NCBI RefSeq assembly: GCF_019431375.1
Contig: NZ_CP080267.1
Coordinates: forward strand, 2,173,933 to 2,237,932
From: Alcanivorax sp.
GTDB taxonomy: Bacteria; Pseudomonadota; Gammaproteobacteria; Pseudomonadales; Alcanivoracaceae
Direction: 5' to 3'
DNA: 64,000 nt
In this document: piece after piece, positions 23,622-31,236 of the stretch
Position numbering within the stretch: the first letter of the stretch is position 1
Layout of the letters: each line of letters begins with the position of its first letter
Program-made: the position numbers and the translations under genes
Notes under the pieces: generated by a model
The model's database searches: none
What the model saw: only the letters and a program-made list of their open reading frames with translations
What the model was told of the DNA's origin: nothing

Positions 23622-24530
23622 ATGCGTTATTTTTTTGCCACGCTGCTGGCACTGGTGTTAAGTGGTTGCGACAGCAACATACCGGAACCGGAGCAGACCG
23701 AAGAAACGGTTACCTCCGGCACCACGGCAGACATCCCCGCCACCGACTGGCAACAACGCGCAGACAACGCCTTTCAGGACCGTGCTGAAGCCTGGCAACA
23801 GGCCCTGAACGATTTCACTGAATCCCGCGAACAGACACAACTCGACGCGCTGCGCGATCGTCTGGAAGACTGGTATGCCGCCTTTGTGGATCACTACCTG
23901 CTCGCTGCCAGCCGCGCCTGCCAGCTCAAGCAACAGGAATTGCTCAACCGCATGGACACCTGGCCGCTCTACCCCGGCTACCTGGATGCCCTGCCGGAAT
24001 GGCCCGAATCCGGTTTGATCAGTGACCCCTACCTGGAAATGACACGCAAATCCCTGCGCACCCAGCACGGCGCCACCGATGCCAGCGAAGCCAGCCTTGG
24101 CTTTGCCGCCCTGTTTGTGGCACTCAATGGCACCGAGGAGACGAGCAAGGCATTGCCTTTACTCGCTGGCGAAGACGAGATTGCCATGCGCCGCCGTCAG
24201 TATCTGCAGCTGGCTGGCGAGCAACTGCAGGCTGATGCCAGGCTGCTGTCCGTGGCGGCGCCACTTGATTCCCCGTCCCTGAAATGTGGGCTGGAACAGA
24301 CTCTGGCCCGTAACGCCCGCAAAGACAGCACCGACCTGGAAGCAGAAGGCTTGTTTATTCCGGCAACGGTTCGCGAGGTGAATGCTAAACGGCTGCTGAA
24401 AGGTGTGCGCGACATGGATCAGACCACGTTAAAGGCCTGGGCAGAAAAAGCAGCGGGGATTGAAGAGACGCTTGCGGCATCGAAAAAAGAAGGCAGCGAG
24501 GCGCTGTCAGCCTGGCTGAATCAGCCCTGA
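23622..24530 (+). CDS. hypothetical lipoprotein
   Basis: A 302-residue protein of unknown family. The signal peptide MRYFFATLLALVLSGC has a lipobox (LSGC, Cys16), so it is probably lipid-anchored in the envelope, followed by an acidic Thr-rich linker (about 20-40) and a mostly helical domain with DRLEDWYAAFVDHYLLAASR. The start at 23622 is preferred over the ATG at 23607 because GGGAAAGGGA precedes it and the signal peptide then begins correctly. It lies 26 bases after the HAD gene, likely in one transcript, and is followed by repeats and a shared terminator. Confidence 0.65.
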   Translation: MRYFFATLLALVLSGCDSNIPEPEQTEETVTSGTTADIPATDWQQRADNAFQDRAEAWQQALNDFTESREQTQLDALRDRLEDWYAAFVDHYLLAASRACQLKQQELLNRMDTWPLYPGYLDALPEWPESGLISDPYLEMTRKSLRTQHGATDASEASLGFAALFVALNGTEETSKALPLLAGEDEIAMRRRQYLQLAGEQLQADARLLSVAAPLDSPSLKCGLEQTLARNARKDSTDLEAEGLFIPATVREVNAKRLLKGVRDMDQTTLKAWAEKAAGIEETLAASKKEGSEALSAWLNQP

Positions 24531-24547
24531 GCGAATAAAGCCTTCGA

Positions 24548-24699
24548 AGAAGCGTCGCTTGAGGCGCGAAGAAACACGTTGCGAGAAACGAGTCAGGAGG
24601 AGCGCAAATCTGACCTCTCCGTCTTTCAGGTTTTGATTGTCGGCACTCGCTCCTCGCAACTCGATACTGTGATAATCGCGCCGCCAGCGACGCTCCTAC
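24548..24699. repeat. degenerate GAGCGTCGC...GCGACGCTCCTAC palindromic repeat
   Basis: AGCGTCGCTTGAGGCGCGAA at the left and ATCGCGCCGCCAGCGACGCT then CCTAC at the right. It resembles the outer arms of the elements at 29908, 59136 and 60623, but the inner part differs (GGAGGAGCGCAAATCTGACC...ACTCGCTCCTCGCAACTC). Confidence 0.6.
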
Positions 24700-24755
24700 A
24701 GCCAATCACAACAATAGGCGGAGATATTCTCACGTCAGCAAGAATCACCACCCAC

Positions 24756-24795
24756 AAAAAAAGCCCGCCGGATTTTCATCCGGCGGGCTTTTTTG
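24756..24795. terminator. bidirectional Rho-independent terminator
   Basis: AAAAAA-GCCCGCCGGAT, a 4-base loop (TTTC), then ATCCGGCGGGC-TTTTTT. An 11-bp GC-rich stem with A and T runs serves both the lipoprotein gene and the opposite-strand barrel gene. Confidence 0.92.
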
Positions 24796-24808
24796 TGCGG
24801 AGCGCTAC

Positions 24809-25405
24809 TTAGAAGTTGTAGCGACCGAACACACCGTAGGTATCACGGTCGCCACCCACGATAACGCGGGCACCCAGATCCACCACCGGAGTCAGTTTCA
24901 ACAGACCCTGACCATAAACACCCAGATCATCGTCGTACAGATCCATGTAGGTCAGGCCACCGGACAGTTCCAGCTGCTCGGTAGTGGCATGACGCACACC
25001 ACCGCGTACTTCAAAACCGATCTCGTCATCATCACGGCGACCAATATCGATCTCATCGTAAATAATGTCAGCAGATGTCACGAAGTCCAGGCCGCGCTGC
25101 AGCGGGGTATGAAACCCCATACCACCGGAAAGACGATGGCCATCTACGTCAGTCCGGAACGGACCATCACCATCATAAAAGCCCAGGCTGCCACGCAGGA
25201 AGATATGCTCGTCCAGCGCAAAGCTGCCTTCCGCCGTCAGGGCATCAATATCCAGATCGTTATCCAGATCCCAGCGATCATAGGCCAGCTGGCCGTAGGT
25301 GTAGGAAAAACCGTTATCACGGACCATGGACGTCCGCTGCTCAGCCATGGCCGGTGCAGCAACAGCCAGGGCGATCCCTGACACAAGCAAAGTTTTCTTA
25401 AACAT
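24809..25405 (-). CDS. outer-membrane beta-barrel protein (YfaZ/OmpW-like size)
   Basis: A 198-residue secreted protein: signal peptide MFKKTLLVSGIALAVAAPAMA, then alternating amphipathic strands (YTYGQLAYDRWDL, LTAEGSFALDEHIFLRGSLG, RLSGGMGFHTPLQ, GFEVRGGVRH, LELSGGLTYMDL) ending in the terminal phenylalanine of GVFGRYNF, the usual outer-membrane assembly signal. That fits an eight-stranded barrel. No specific family is certain. AGAGGAC precedes the ATG at 25405. It stands alone, divergent from the copper ATPase operon. Confidence 0.7.
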   Translation of the reverse strand: MFKKTLLVSGIALAVAAPAMAEQRTSMVRDNGFSYTYGQLAYDRWDLDNDLDIDALTAEGSFALDEHIFLRGSLGFYDGDGPFRTDVDGHRLSGGMGFHTPLQRGLDFVTSADIIYDEIDIGRRDDDEIGFEVRGGVRHATTEQLELSGGLTYMDLYDDDLGVYGQGLLKLTPVVDLGARVIVGGDRDTYGVFGRYNF

Positions 25406-25617
25406 AGAAAAGGTCCTCTCAATATCGATGAACGGCATCAATGTGCTCGCACTGTAGTGGGGGTATGGAGTGTTTTGCGCGCGAGCGGTTCCGTCTTTTG
25501 GACAGTTTTATAAAAATTTTCAATGCCGTTGGTCCTGCCAAGGCTGTTGTGAAGCCTTTCAGCTACAACGAAAACGTCCTTATAAACCCTAAACAGGTGC
25601 ACCCTTATAGCACAGGC

Positions 25618-25649
25618 TTGACCTTGGGGTTACCCTTAAGTTTGACAAT
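25618..25649 (+). promoter_or_regulatory. MerR/CueR-type promoter of the copper ATPase operon
   Basis: The -35 TTGACC (25618-25623) overlaps an imperfect 21-bp dyad at 25621-25641 with half sites ACCTTGGGG and CCCTTAAGT. The -10-like TGACAA/GACAAT lies 19-20 bases after the -35, the over-long spacing that MerR-family activators (CueR) correct. It is very like the site at 30807. Confidence 0.7.
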
Positions 25650-25697
25650 CTGTGACAACACGCATGGTTCCGCCTTTACAGGCCGATGGAGATCCCG

Positions 25698-28169
25698 ATG
25701 CAGACACAGAAATTCGATATTCAGGGCGCCAGCTGCCAGGGCTGCGTTCGCAAGATTCGCCAGGCGCTTGACCCTGTCCCTGGCGTCAATGATGTGCAGG
25801 TGGATCTGGATGCCCAGCAGGTGACCGTCACCGGTAGCGCTGACAGTACCGACGTGCAGGCGGCGTTGGCCAAGGCAGGCTATGCCGTCGAAGACAAGCC
25901 GAAAACGCCCCCCGCATCCTCCGCCAGCACCGATCAGGAGCAGCAGCTCGCCATTACCGGCGCCACCTGTGCCGCCTGCGTGCGCACCATCGAAAATGCC
26001 CTGCGTAACACCGCCGGCGTCACCCAGGCACAAATGAATTTTGCCGACCGCACGGCAAGAGTCAGTGGCTCGGCGGACACTAAGGCCCTGATCGACGCCG
26101 TGGAAAAAGCCGGCTATGGCGCCAGCCTGCTGGACGACAGCGATGACAGTGACGCCCGCGAAGAACAGGAGCGGAAACACTATCGAGGCCTGCTGCGGCA
26201 TACCTGGCTGGGCCTGGGGCTGGGCGCTCCGCTGATGGCCTGGGGGCTGTTGGGCGGCAACATGATGGTACAGCCCGGCACAGCCAGTCAGTGGATCTGG
26301 CTGGCTATCGGCCTGCTGACCCTGGGGGTGCTGGCTACCGCCGGCCGCCACTTCTTTGTTGGTGCCTGGAAGGCGTTTGCCAATCACAACGCCAACATGG
26401 ACACCCTGATCGCCTTGGGCACCGGGGCCGCCTGGCTCTACTCCATGGCCGTAGTGCTGATACCCACCGCCCTGCCGGAAGCCGCCCGCCATGTGTACTT
26501 CGAAGCCAGCGCCATGATCATCGGCCTGATTAATCTGGGCCAGGCACTGGAAGTCCGTGCCCGGGGCAAAACCAGCGCGGCGGTAAAACGGCTGCTGGAC
26601 CTGGGCGCCAAAACCGCCCGGGTGGTCCGCGATGGCCCAAATCAGGAAAAAATGGAGCAGGACATTCCGGTTGACCAGGTGCAGACCGACGACATCCTGC
26701 GCGTACGCCCCGGTGAAAAAATTGCCGTGGACGGCATTGTCGAGGAAGGCGAAAGCCGGCTGGATGAATCCATGCTCACCGGCGAGCCCATGCCGGTGAG
26801 CAAGAGCACCGGTGACACCGTCAGTGCCGGCACCCTCAACGAAGGGGGCACCCTGCTCTACCGGGCCACCGCCGTGGGCAAGGACACCGCCCTGTCACGC
26901 ATCGTGGCGCTGGTGAAAAAAGCCCAGGGCAGCAAGCCGCCCATCGGCCGCCTGGCCGACGACGTTTCCGCCGTGTTCGTACCCACCATCATGCTGATCG
27001 CCGTAGTGGCCGCCCTGGCCTGGTTCAACCTGGGGCCAGAGCCGCGCATCACCCACATGCTGATCAGTGCTACCACGGTGCTGATCATTGCCTGCCCCTG
27101 TGCTCTGGGACTGGCCACGCCCATGTCGGTCATGGTCGGCGTCGGCAAGGCTGCCGAGCACGGCATCCTGATTCGTGAAGGCGATGCCCTGCAGACCAGC
27201 AGCAAGCTGGACACCATTGTGCTCGACAAAACCGGCACCATCACCGAGGGCAAACCGGCGCTCACCGAGATTCTCTGCGCCGAAGGCCAGCAGGAAGACA
27301 CCCTGCTGCAGCTGGCCGCCAGCCTGGAAAGCGGCTCCGAGCATCCGCTGGCCCGCGCCATTGTGGACGCAGCAGAACGGCGCGAGCTGACAACGGACAG
27401 GGTCGAGAATTTTCAGGCCCTCAACGGCAAAGGTGTCAGCGCCACCCTGAACGACAAACAGTACCGGCTCGGCAACCGTCGCTGGCTGGAAAGCGAAGGC
27501 ATCGACGTGGATCTGGACAGCAGCTCGCTCACCGAGCGTGGCGCCAGCCCCCTGTTCCTGGCTGAAGACAACACCCTGCTCGGCATCCTCGGCGTCGCCG
27601 ATCGCATCAAGGACGATTCACAGGAGGCCATTGCCCGCCTGAAGGATCAGGGCCTCACCGTGGTGATGATTACCGGTGACATCCAGGCCAGCGCCGACGC
27701 CATCGCCAAACAGGTTGGCGTGGACCAAGTCATGGCGGAAGTGCTGCCCGAGGACAAGGCGAAAAAAGTGCAGTCTCTGCAGGAAGAAGGCCGCATCGTG
27801 GCCATGGTCGGCGACGGCATCAATGATGCCCCGGCGCTGGCCCAGGCGGATGTGGGCTTTGCCATCGGCACCGGCACCGACGTGGCCATCGAATCCGCCG
27901 CCATCACCCTGATGGGCGGGTCGCTGCACGGCGTAGCCGATGCCATGGCGATTTCCGCCGCCACCGTGCGCAACATCAAGCAGAACCTGTTCGGTGCCTT
28001 TATCTACAACAGCCTGGGCGTGCCGGTGGCTGCCGGGGTGCTCTACCCGATCACCGGCAGCCTGCTCAGCCCGGTGATCGCCGGCGCCGCCATGTCACTC
28101 AGTTCGGTGACCGTGGTCAGCAATGCCAACCGGTTACGCCTGTTCAAACCTCAGCGAGGCAAGTCATGA
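25698..28169 (+). CDS. copA: copper-exporting P1B-type ATPase
   Basis: Pumps Cu(I) out of the cytoplasm using ATP. Two N-terminal heavy-metal-binding domains carry CxxC motifs (GASCQGC at about residues 10-16 and GATCAAC at about 88-94). The transport site CPC is at residues 466-468, the phosphorylated Asp is D510 in DKTGTIT, the His-Pro motif is SGSEHPLARAI, and the hinge is MVGDGINDAPALAQADVG. The C-terminal helix has the conserved MSLSSVTVVSNANRLR, typical of Cu(I) pumps. The start at 25698 follows GGAG at good spacing; an in-frame ATG at 25686 would add 4 residues. It overlaps the next gene by 4 bases and is likely activated through the CueR-type site upstream. Confidence 0.94.
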   Translation: MQTQKFDIQGASCQGCVRKIRQALDPVPGVNDVQVDLDAQQVTVTGSADSTDVQAALAKAGYAVEDKPKTPPASSASTDQEQQLAITGATCAACVRTIENALRNTAGVTQAQMNFADRTARVSGSADTKALIDAVEKAGYGASLLDDSDDSDAREEQERKHYRGLLRHTWLGLGLGAPLMAWGLLGGNMMVQPGTASQWIWLAIGLLTLGVLATAGRHFFVGAWKAFANHNANMDTLIALGTGAAWLYSMAVVLIPTALPEAARHVYFEASAMIIGLINLGQALEVRARGKTSAAVKRLLDLGAKTARVVRDGPNQEKMEQDIPVDQVQTDDILRVRPGEKIAVDGIVEEGESRLDESMLTGEPMPVSKSTGDTVSAGTLNEGGTLLYRATAVGKDTALSRIVALVKKAQGSKPPIGRLADDVSAVFVPTIMLIAVVAALAWFNLGPEPRITHMLISATTVLIIACPCALGLATPMSVMVGVGKAAEHGILIREGDALQTSSKLDTIVLDKTGTITEGKPALTEILCAEGQQEDTLLQLAASLESGSEHPLARAIVDAAERRELTTDRVENFQALNGKGVSATLNDKQYRLGNRRWLESEGIDVDLDSSSLTERGASPLFLAEDNTLLGILGVADRIKDDSQEAIARLKDQGLTVVMITGDIQASADAIAKQVGVDQVMAEVLPEDKAKKVQSLQEEGRIVAMVGDGINDAPALAQADVGFAIGTGTDVAIESAAITLMGGSLHGVADAMAISAATVRNIKQNLFGAFIYNSLGVPVAAGVLYPITGSLLSPVIAGAAMSLSSVTVVSNANRLRLFKPQRGKS

Positions 28170-28810
28170 CGCCGAAACAACTGGCTGCCCAACTGCGCTG
28201 CCCCAGTGGCGATGAGGGCGCCCTGGTGGCCGACAACATGAACCGGCATAACCAGCCGATCATCGCGGCCAGCTACCAGGCACTGTCGCCGTCGGCCGGT
28301 GACCATATCGTAGAAGTGGGCCCTGGTACCGCGGGTTACCTGTCAGACCTAATGGCCATGGCCGACGATCTGCACTACACCGGGCTGGACCAGTCCCCGG
28401 ACATGGTGGCCCAGGCGCAGCATCATCATGACCATCAGGAACAGGTACGTTTCGTGGAAGGTGATCTTCATGATCCGCCGCTGGCCCCCGGCAGCGCGGA
28501 TCATGTGGTGGCCATCAATGTGGTGTACTTCTGGAATCCGCTGCTGCCAGCCTTAGCGGCGCTTCGCAAACTGCTGCGTCCCGGCGGCCAGCTTTGCCTG
28601 GGCCTGCGCGACAGGAACAGCATGGCCACCCTGCCGGTGTTCCGGCACGGCTTTCTCACCTACGACGGCCCTGATCTGCAACAGTCCCTGAAGACGGCGG
28701 GCTTTGTCGACGTGCGCCAGCAGATCGTTCCAGAGAAAAGTATCAACGTGATGGGCCAGATCATGCACAAGACCGGTCTGGTCATCACCGCCCTTAATCC
28801 GGAGGCCTAA
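28166..28810 (+). CDS. class I SAM-dependent methyltransferase
   Basis: A 214-residue protein with the SAM-binding motif IVEVGPGTAGYLSDLMA (about 49-65), YTGLDQSPDMVAQA (motif II), FVEGDLHDPPL and a late LRPGGQLCLGLRD strand. It resembles small methyltransferases of the UbiE/ArsM type; the substrate is unknown. Its start overlaps the copper ATPase stop (ATGA), and a cupredoxin gene follows 2 bases later, so it belongs to the copper operon. A role in metal handling is an inference from position only. Confidence 0.8.
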   Translation: MTPKQLAAQLRCPSGDEGALVADNMNRHNQPIIAASYQALSPSAGDHIVEVGPGTAGYLSDLMAMADDLHYTGLDQSPDMVAQAQHHHDHQEQVRFVEGDLHDPPLAPGSADHVVAINVVYFWNPLLPALAALRKLLRPGGQLCLGLRDRNSMATLPVFRHGFLTYDGPDLQQSLKTAGFVDVRQQIVPEKSINVMGQIMHKTGLVITALNPEA

Positions 28811-28812
28811 TC

Positions 28813-29175
28813 ATGACACTGCTGATCAATCTTGCCGGCCTGCTGTTGATGGCAGGGATCATCTGGTGGTTCTGGCTGTCAAAATCCACAGCGCGAAGCC
28901 AGGACGTCAGCGACCAGGGCACCACCATTGTGGTCGCCGATGGCGTCTACAGCCCGGCCACCCTGCGCGCCAAGGCCGGGGAGACGCTGACCCTGCACTT
29001 CGACCGACGGGACCCTTCCCCCTGCGCCGAGCAGGTGGTGTTTCACGGGCTCGACGTGAGCGAGTTTCTGGAAACGGGTACCATCACCACCGTGACCCTG
29101 AACAACCCGCCTGCCGGCGAGTACCGTTTCACCTGCCAGATGCAGATGTATCAGGGCAGATTGATTGTCACCTGA
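28813..29175 (+). CDS. membrane-anchored cupredoxin-domain protein
   Basis: A 120-residue protein: an N-terminal helix (LLINLAGLLLMAGIIWWFWL) followed by a periplasmic beta domain of the cupredoxin type. GVYSPATLRAKAGETLTLHF is the usual first part; DPSPCAEQVVFHGLDVSEFL gives a Cys and a His, and YRFTCQMQMYQGRLIV gives a further Cys and Met residues in the C-terminal copper-binding loop. The ligand set is thus not the classic His-Cys-His-Met, but it is suited to Cu(I). GGAGG precedes the ATG. Third gene of the copper ATPase operon. Confidence 0.75.
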   Translation: MTLLINLAGLLLMAGIIWWFWLSKSTARSQDVSDQGTTIVVADGVYSPATLRAKAGETLTLHFDRRDPSPCAEQVVFHGLDVSEFLETGTITTVTLNNPPAGEYRFTCQMQMYQGRLIVT

Positions 29176-29385
29176 ATCCGTGATTTCAGCGTGGATGCAT
29201 GGCGTAAGAATTTGTTGGCACAGGGGGGTCTGAGGAAGTGTCGTATCAGGGAATACGATCGACTGAAGAAAATTCTTTGTGGCGGCAAAGGCTGACGTCA
29301 GGCGCCGCGATGAAGTCACGGTTTCAGGTGTTAGTTGACGACAACACACCCACGCAACTGCCGCACGCATGAAAGAGGAAACATC

Positions 29386-29889
29386 ATGAAAGTATTTTCG
29401 GCACTCCTGTTGGCTTTTCTGGTCACCGCCTGCGGCGACGACGGTCCACCCCAGCCCCAGGCCACCGAAGCGCCCCCCGCTGCCACTGAAGACACCAAAA
29501 CCGCCAGCACTGACAAGGTGCTGGAAGTGTACAAATCACCCACCTGTGGCTGTTGTGGCGCCTGGGTGGATCACATGAAAGAAAACGGCTATCAGGTGGT
29601 CGTCCACGAACAGCAAAACCTGCAATCCATCAAGGAAAAAGCCGGCATCCTGCCGGGTCAGGGCTCCTGCCATACTGCTTTTATCGGCGATTACGTGATT
29701 GAAGGCCATGTGCCCGCCAGCGACGTGGATCGTCTGCTCGCCGAACAACCGGACGCCAAGGGGCTCACCGTTCCCGGCATGCCGGTGGGTTCCCCGGGCA
29801 TGGAAATGGGGGACCGTCAGGACGCCTACGACGTGCTGCTATTCGATGAAGAAGGCACTGAAGTGTTCAGTCACTATCCGGGGAACTGA
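29386..29889 (+). CDS. DUF411 metal-binding lipoprotein
   Basis: A 167-residue DUF411 protein, a family regularly found with copper-resistance genes. The signal peptide ends in a lipobox (LVTAC, Cys16), so it is probably envelope-anchored. After a Pro/Thr-rich linker comes the domain with YKSPTCGCCGAWVDHM (a CxCC cluster), QGSCHTAFIGDYVIEGHVPA and VPGMPVGSPGMEMGDRQDAY, rich in Cys, His and Met. Whether it delivers or buffers copper is unproven. It is 210 bases after the cupredoxin gene and may have its own promoter, although no clear CueR site is seen there. Confidence 0.8.
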   Translation: MKVFSALLLAFLVTACGDDGPPQPQATEAPPAATEDTKTASTDKVLEVYKSPTCGCCGAWVDHMKENGYQVVVHEQQNLQSIKEKAGILPGQGSCHTAFIGDYVIEGHVPASDVDRLLAEQPDAKGLTVPGMPVGSPGMEMGDRQDAYDVLLFDEEGTEVFSHYPGN

Positions 29890-29907
29890 ATACCGCCAGA
29901 CCCGCCC

Positions 29908-30079
29908 GTAGGAGCGTCGCTGGCGGCGCGATATCCCAACTGCTGAAAAGACGGTTGACCACAGAAGGCACAGATATCACGGAGAACAAGACAGGTTTCC
30001 TCTGTGTGCTCTGTGCCCTCGGTGGGGAAAATGCTTTTGATCCTGGTTTGAATTATCGCGCCGCCAGCGACGCTCCTAC
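29908..30079. repeat. 172-bp palindromic repeat with CCACAGA inner arms, copy 1
   Basis: Outer arms GTAGGAGCGTCGCTGGCGGC...(29908-29932) and the exact complement at 30055-30079 (25 bp each). Inside, TTGACCACAGAAGGCACAGA is answered by TCTGTGTGCTCTGTGCCCTC, giving a second, inner hairpin. Copies at 59136-59291 and 60623-60785. Confidence 0.85.
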
Positions 30080-30154
30080 GGCCAGGACTGACCACCTACA
30101 GATTGTCACCGAAACCCGCTACAGTCTTTCCCTTTGCGTGTAATGAGACCCTGA

Positions 30155-30778
30155 ATGCTTCCTCTCCATGACTGGCTGCTGCTGGCCAGCGTCTGCGCCC
30201 TGGGTGCCATGGCGCCCGGCATCAGTCTGGCGGTGATTACGCGCCACACTCTCCATGGCGGCCCCCGCGCCGGTGCCATCGCCGGCATTACCCATGCCCT
30301 GGGCATCGGCATCTGGGCCACCGCCACCGTCACCGGGCTGGCGGTACTCTTCCACCGCTACCCATCGCTGGAACTGGCATTCAGTCTGACCGGCGCCATG
30401 TTCCTGCTATGGATGGCCTGGAAAAGTTGGCAGGCAGGCAAACAGCCGTTGGCACCCGGCAATGCCGACAGCCAGTTCAACGTCCTGCACGGCGCCGCCC
30501 GGGACGGTTTCCTGGTAGCGTTTCTGAATCCGAAAGTGGCGCTGTTTTTTCTGGCTCTGTTCAGCCAGTTTCTGCAAGCGGACATGGCCCAGGCCGCGCG
30601 CATCCAGATGGTACTGACCTCCATGTTCATCGATGGCGGCTGGTATGTACTGGTGGCCGTACTGCTGGGTCGAAGCCGTTTCCTGCCCTGGCTGCGGGCC
30701 CACCATCACTGGGTGGAAAAAGGCACCGCTGTGTTGCTGGTCGTCATCGCCGCCAGCGTGGTCTGGCAGGCGGCCTGA
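30155..30778 (+). CDS. LysE/RhtB-family amino-acid exporter
   Basis: A 207-residue inner-membrane protein with about six helices. The N-terminus LLLASVCALGAMAPGISLAV is the family's conserved first helix (PGP in most members, PGI here), followed by TRHTLHGGPRAGAIAGITHA, and the mid-part GFLVAFLNPKVALFFLALFS is the other hallmark. Members export amino acids or similar small metabolites; the substrate is unknown. It stands between a repeat element and the second copper promoter, with no obvious partner. Confidence 0.85.
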   Translation: MLPLHDWLLLASVCALGAMAPGISLAVITRHTLHGGPRAGAIAGITHALGIGIWATATVTGLAVLFHRYPSLELAFSLTGAMFLLWMAWKSWQAGKQPLAPGNADSQFNVLHGAARDGFLVAFLNPKVALFFLALFSQFLQADMAQAARIQMVLTSMFIDGGWYVLVAVLLGRSRFLPWLRAHHHWVEKGTAVLLVVIAASVVWQAA

Positions 30779-30803
30779 CATCAGGCGTCCCTCAATTTTT
30801 CCT

Positions 30804-30834
30804 TTGACCTTGGGGCGACACCAAGGTTAATAAT
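30804..30834 (+). promoter_or_regulatory. MerR/CueR-type promoter of the multicopper oxidase operon
   Basis: The -35 TTGACC (30804-30809) overlaps a 21-bp dyad at 30807-30827 with perfect 7-base half sites ACCTTGG and CCAAGGT. The -10 TAATAAT begins at 30828, about 18-19 bases after the -35. Transcription would start close to the ATG at 30841. Confidence 0.82.
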
Positions 30835-30840
30835 GGTCCC

Positions 30841-31200
30841 ATGAAACGATATCTGCGCCCCGATTACCGGTCCCTGCTGGCCGGCCTGCTTGCCACCCTG
30901 ATGCTGGTGGTGACAAGCAATTTGGCTGCGCAGATTTCCGTGAGCCATCTGGACAGCACTCCCCAGACCCACTGCCATCACCATGCAGAGATGACACAAG
31001 CGGATCATGGCGACAGCCAGCACTGCTCCGAAGATGACGCTTGCCAGTGCCTGACCCTGTGCCAGATCAATGCCACCACCGTCGCCCTGTTCAGCGGGCA
31101 GGCTGATATCCCCGATCGCCCCTGGCACTCCGACCTGGAGACCGGCCTTCACGACGGCATCCATCACCTGCCGTTACGGCCACCTTCCCTGACTGTTTGA
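30841..31200 (+). CDS. small His/Cys-rich secreted copper-locus protein
   Basis: A 119-residue protein with an N-terminal hydrophobic segment (LLAGLLATLMLVVTSNLAAQ) and a mature part rich in metal ligands: THCHHHAEMTQADHGDSQHC, then EDDACQCLTLCQ and LHDGIHHLPL. It resembles the small DUF2946-type proteins found with copper oxidases, though I am not sure of the family. No ribosome site precedes the ATG and the predicted promoter -10 is only 6 bases away, so translation may be leaderless. It is first in the operon with copA and copB. Confidence 0.6.
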   Translation: MKRYLRPDYRSLLAGLLATLMLVVTSNLAAQISVSHLDSTPQTHCHHHAEMTQADHGDSQHCSEDDACQCLTLCQINATTVALFSGQADIPDRPWHSDLETGLHDGIHHLPLRPPSLTV

Positions 31201-31236
31201 GTTCGTTTTCCCACTCAAACAATCAGGAAATACATC

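Noticed and set aside
29176..29385. Third CueR-type site before the DUF411 gene
   Set aside because: No TTGACC-with-dyad arrangement could be found in the spacer.
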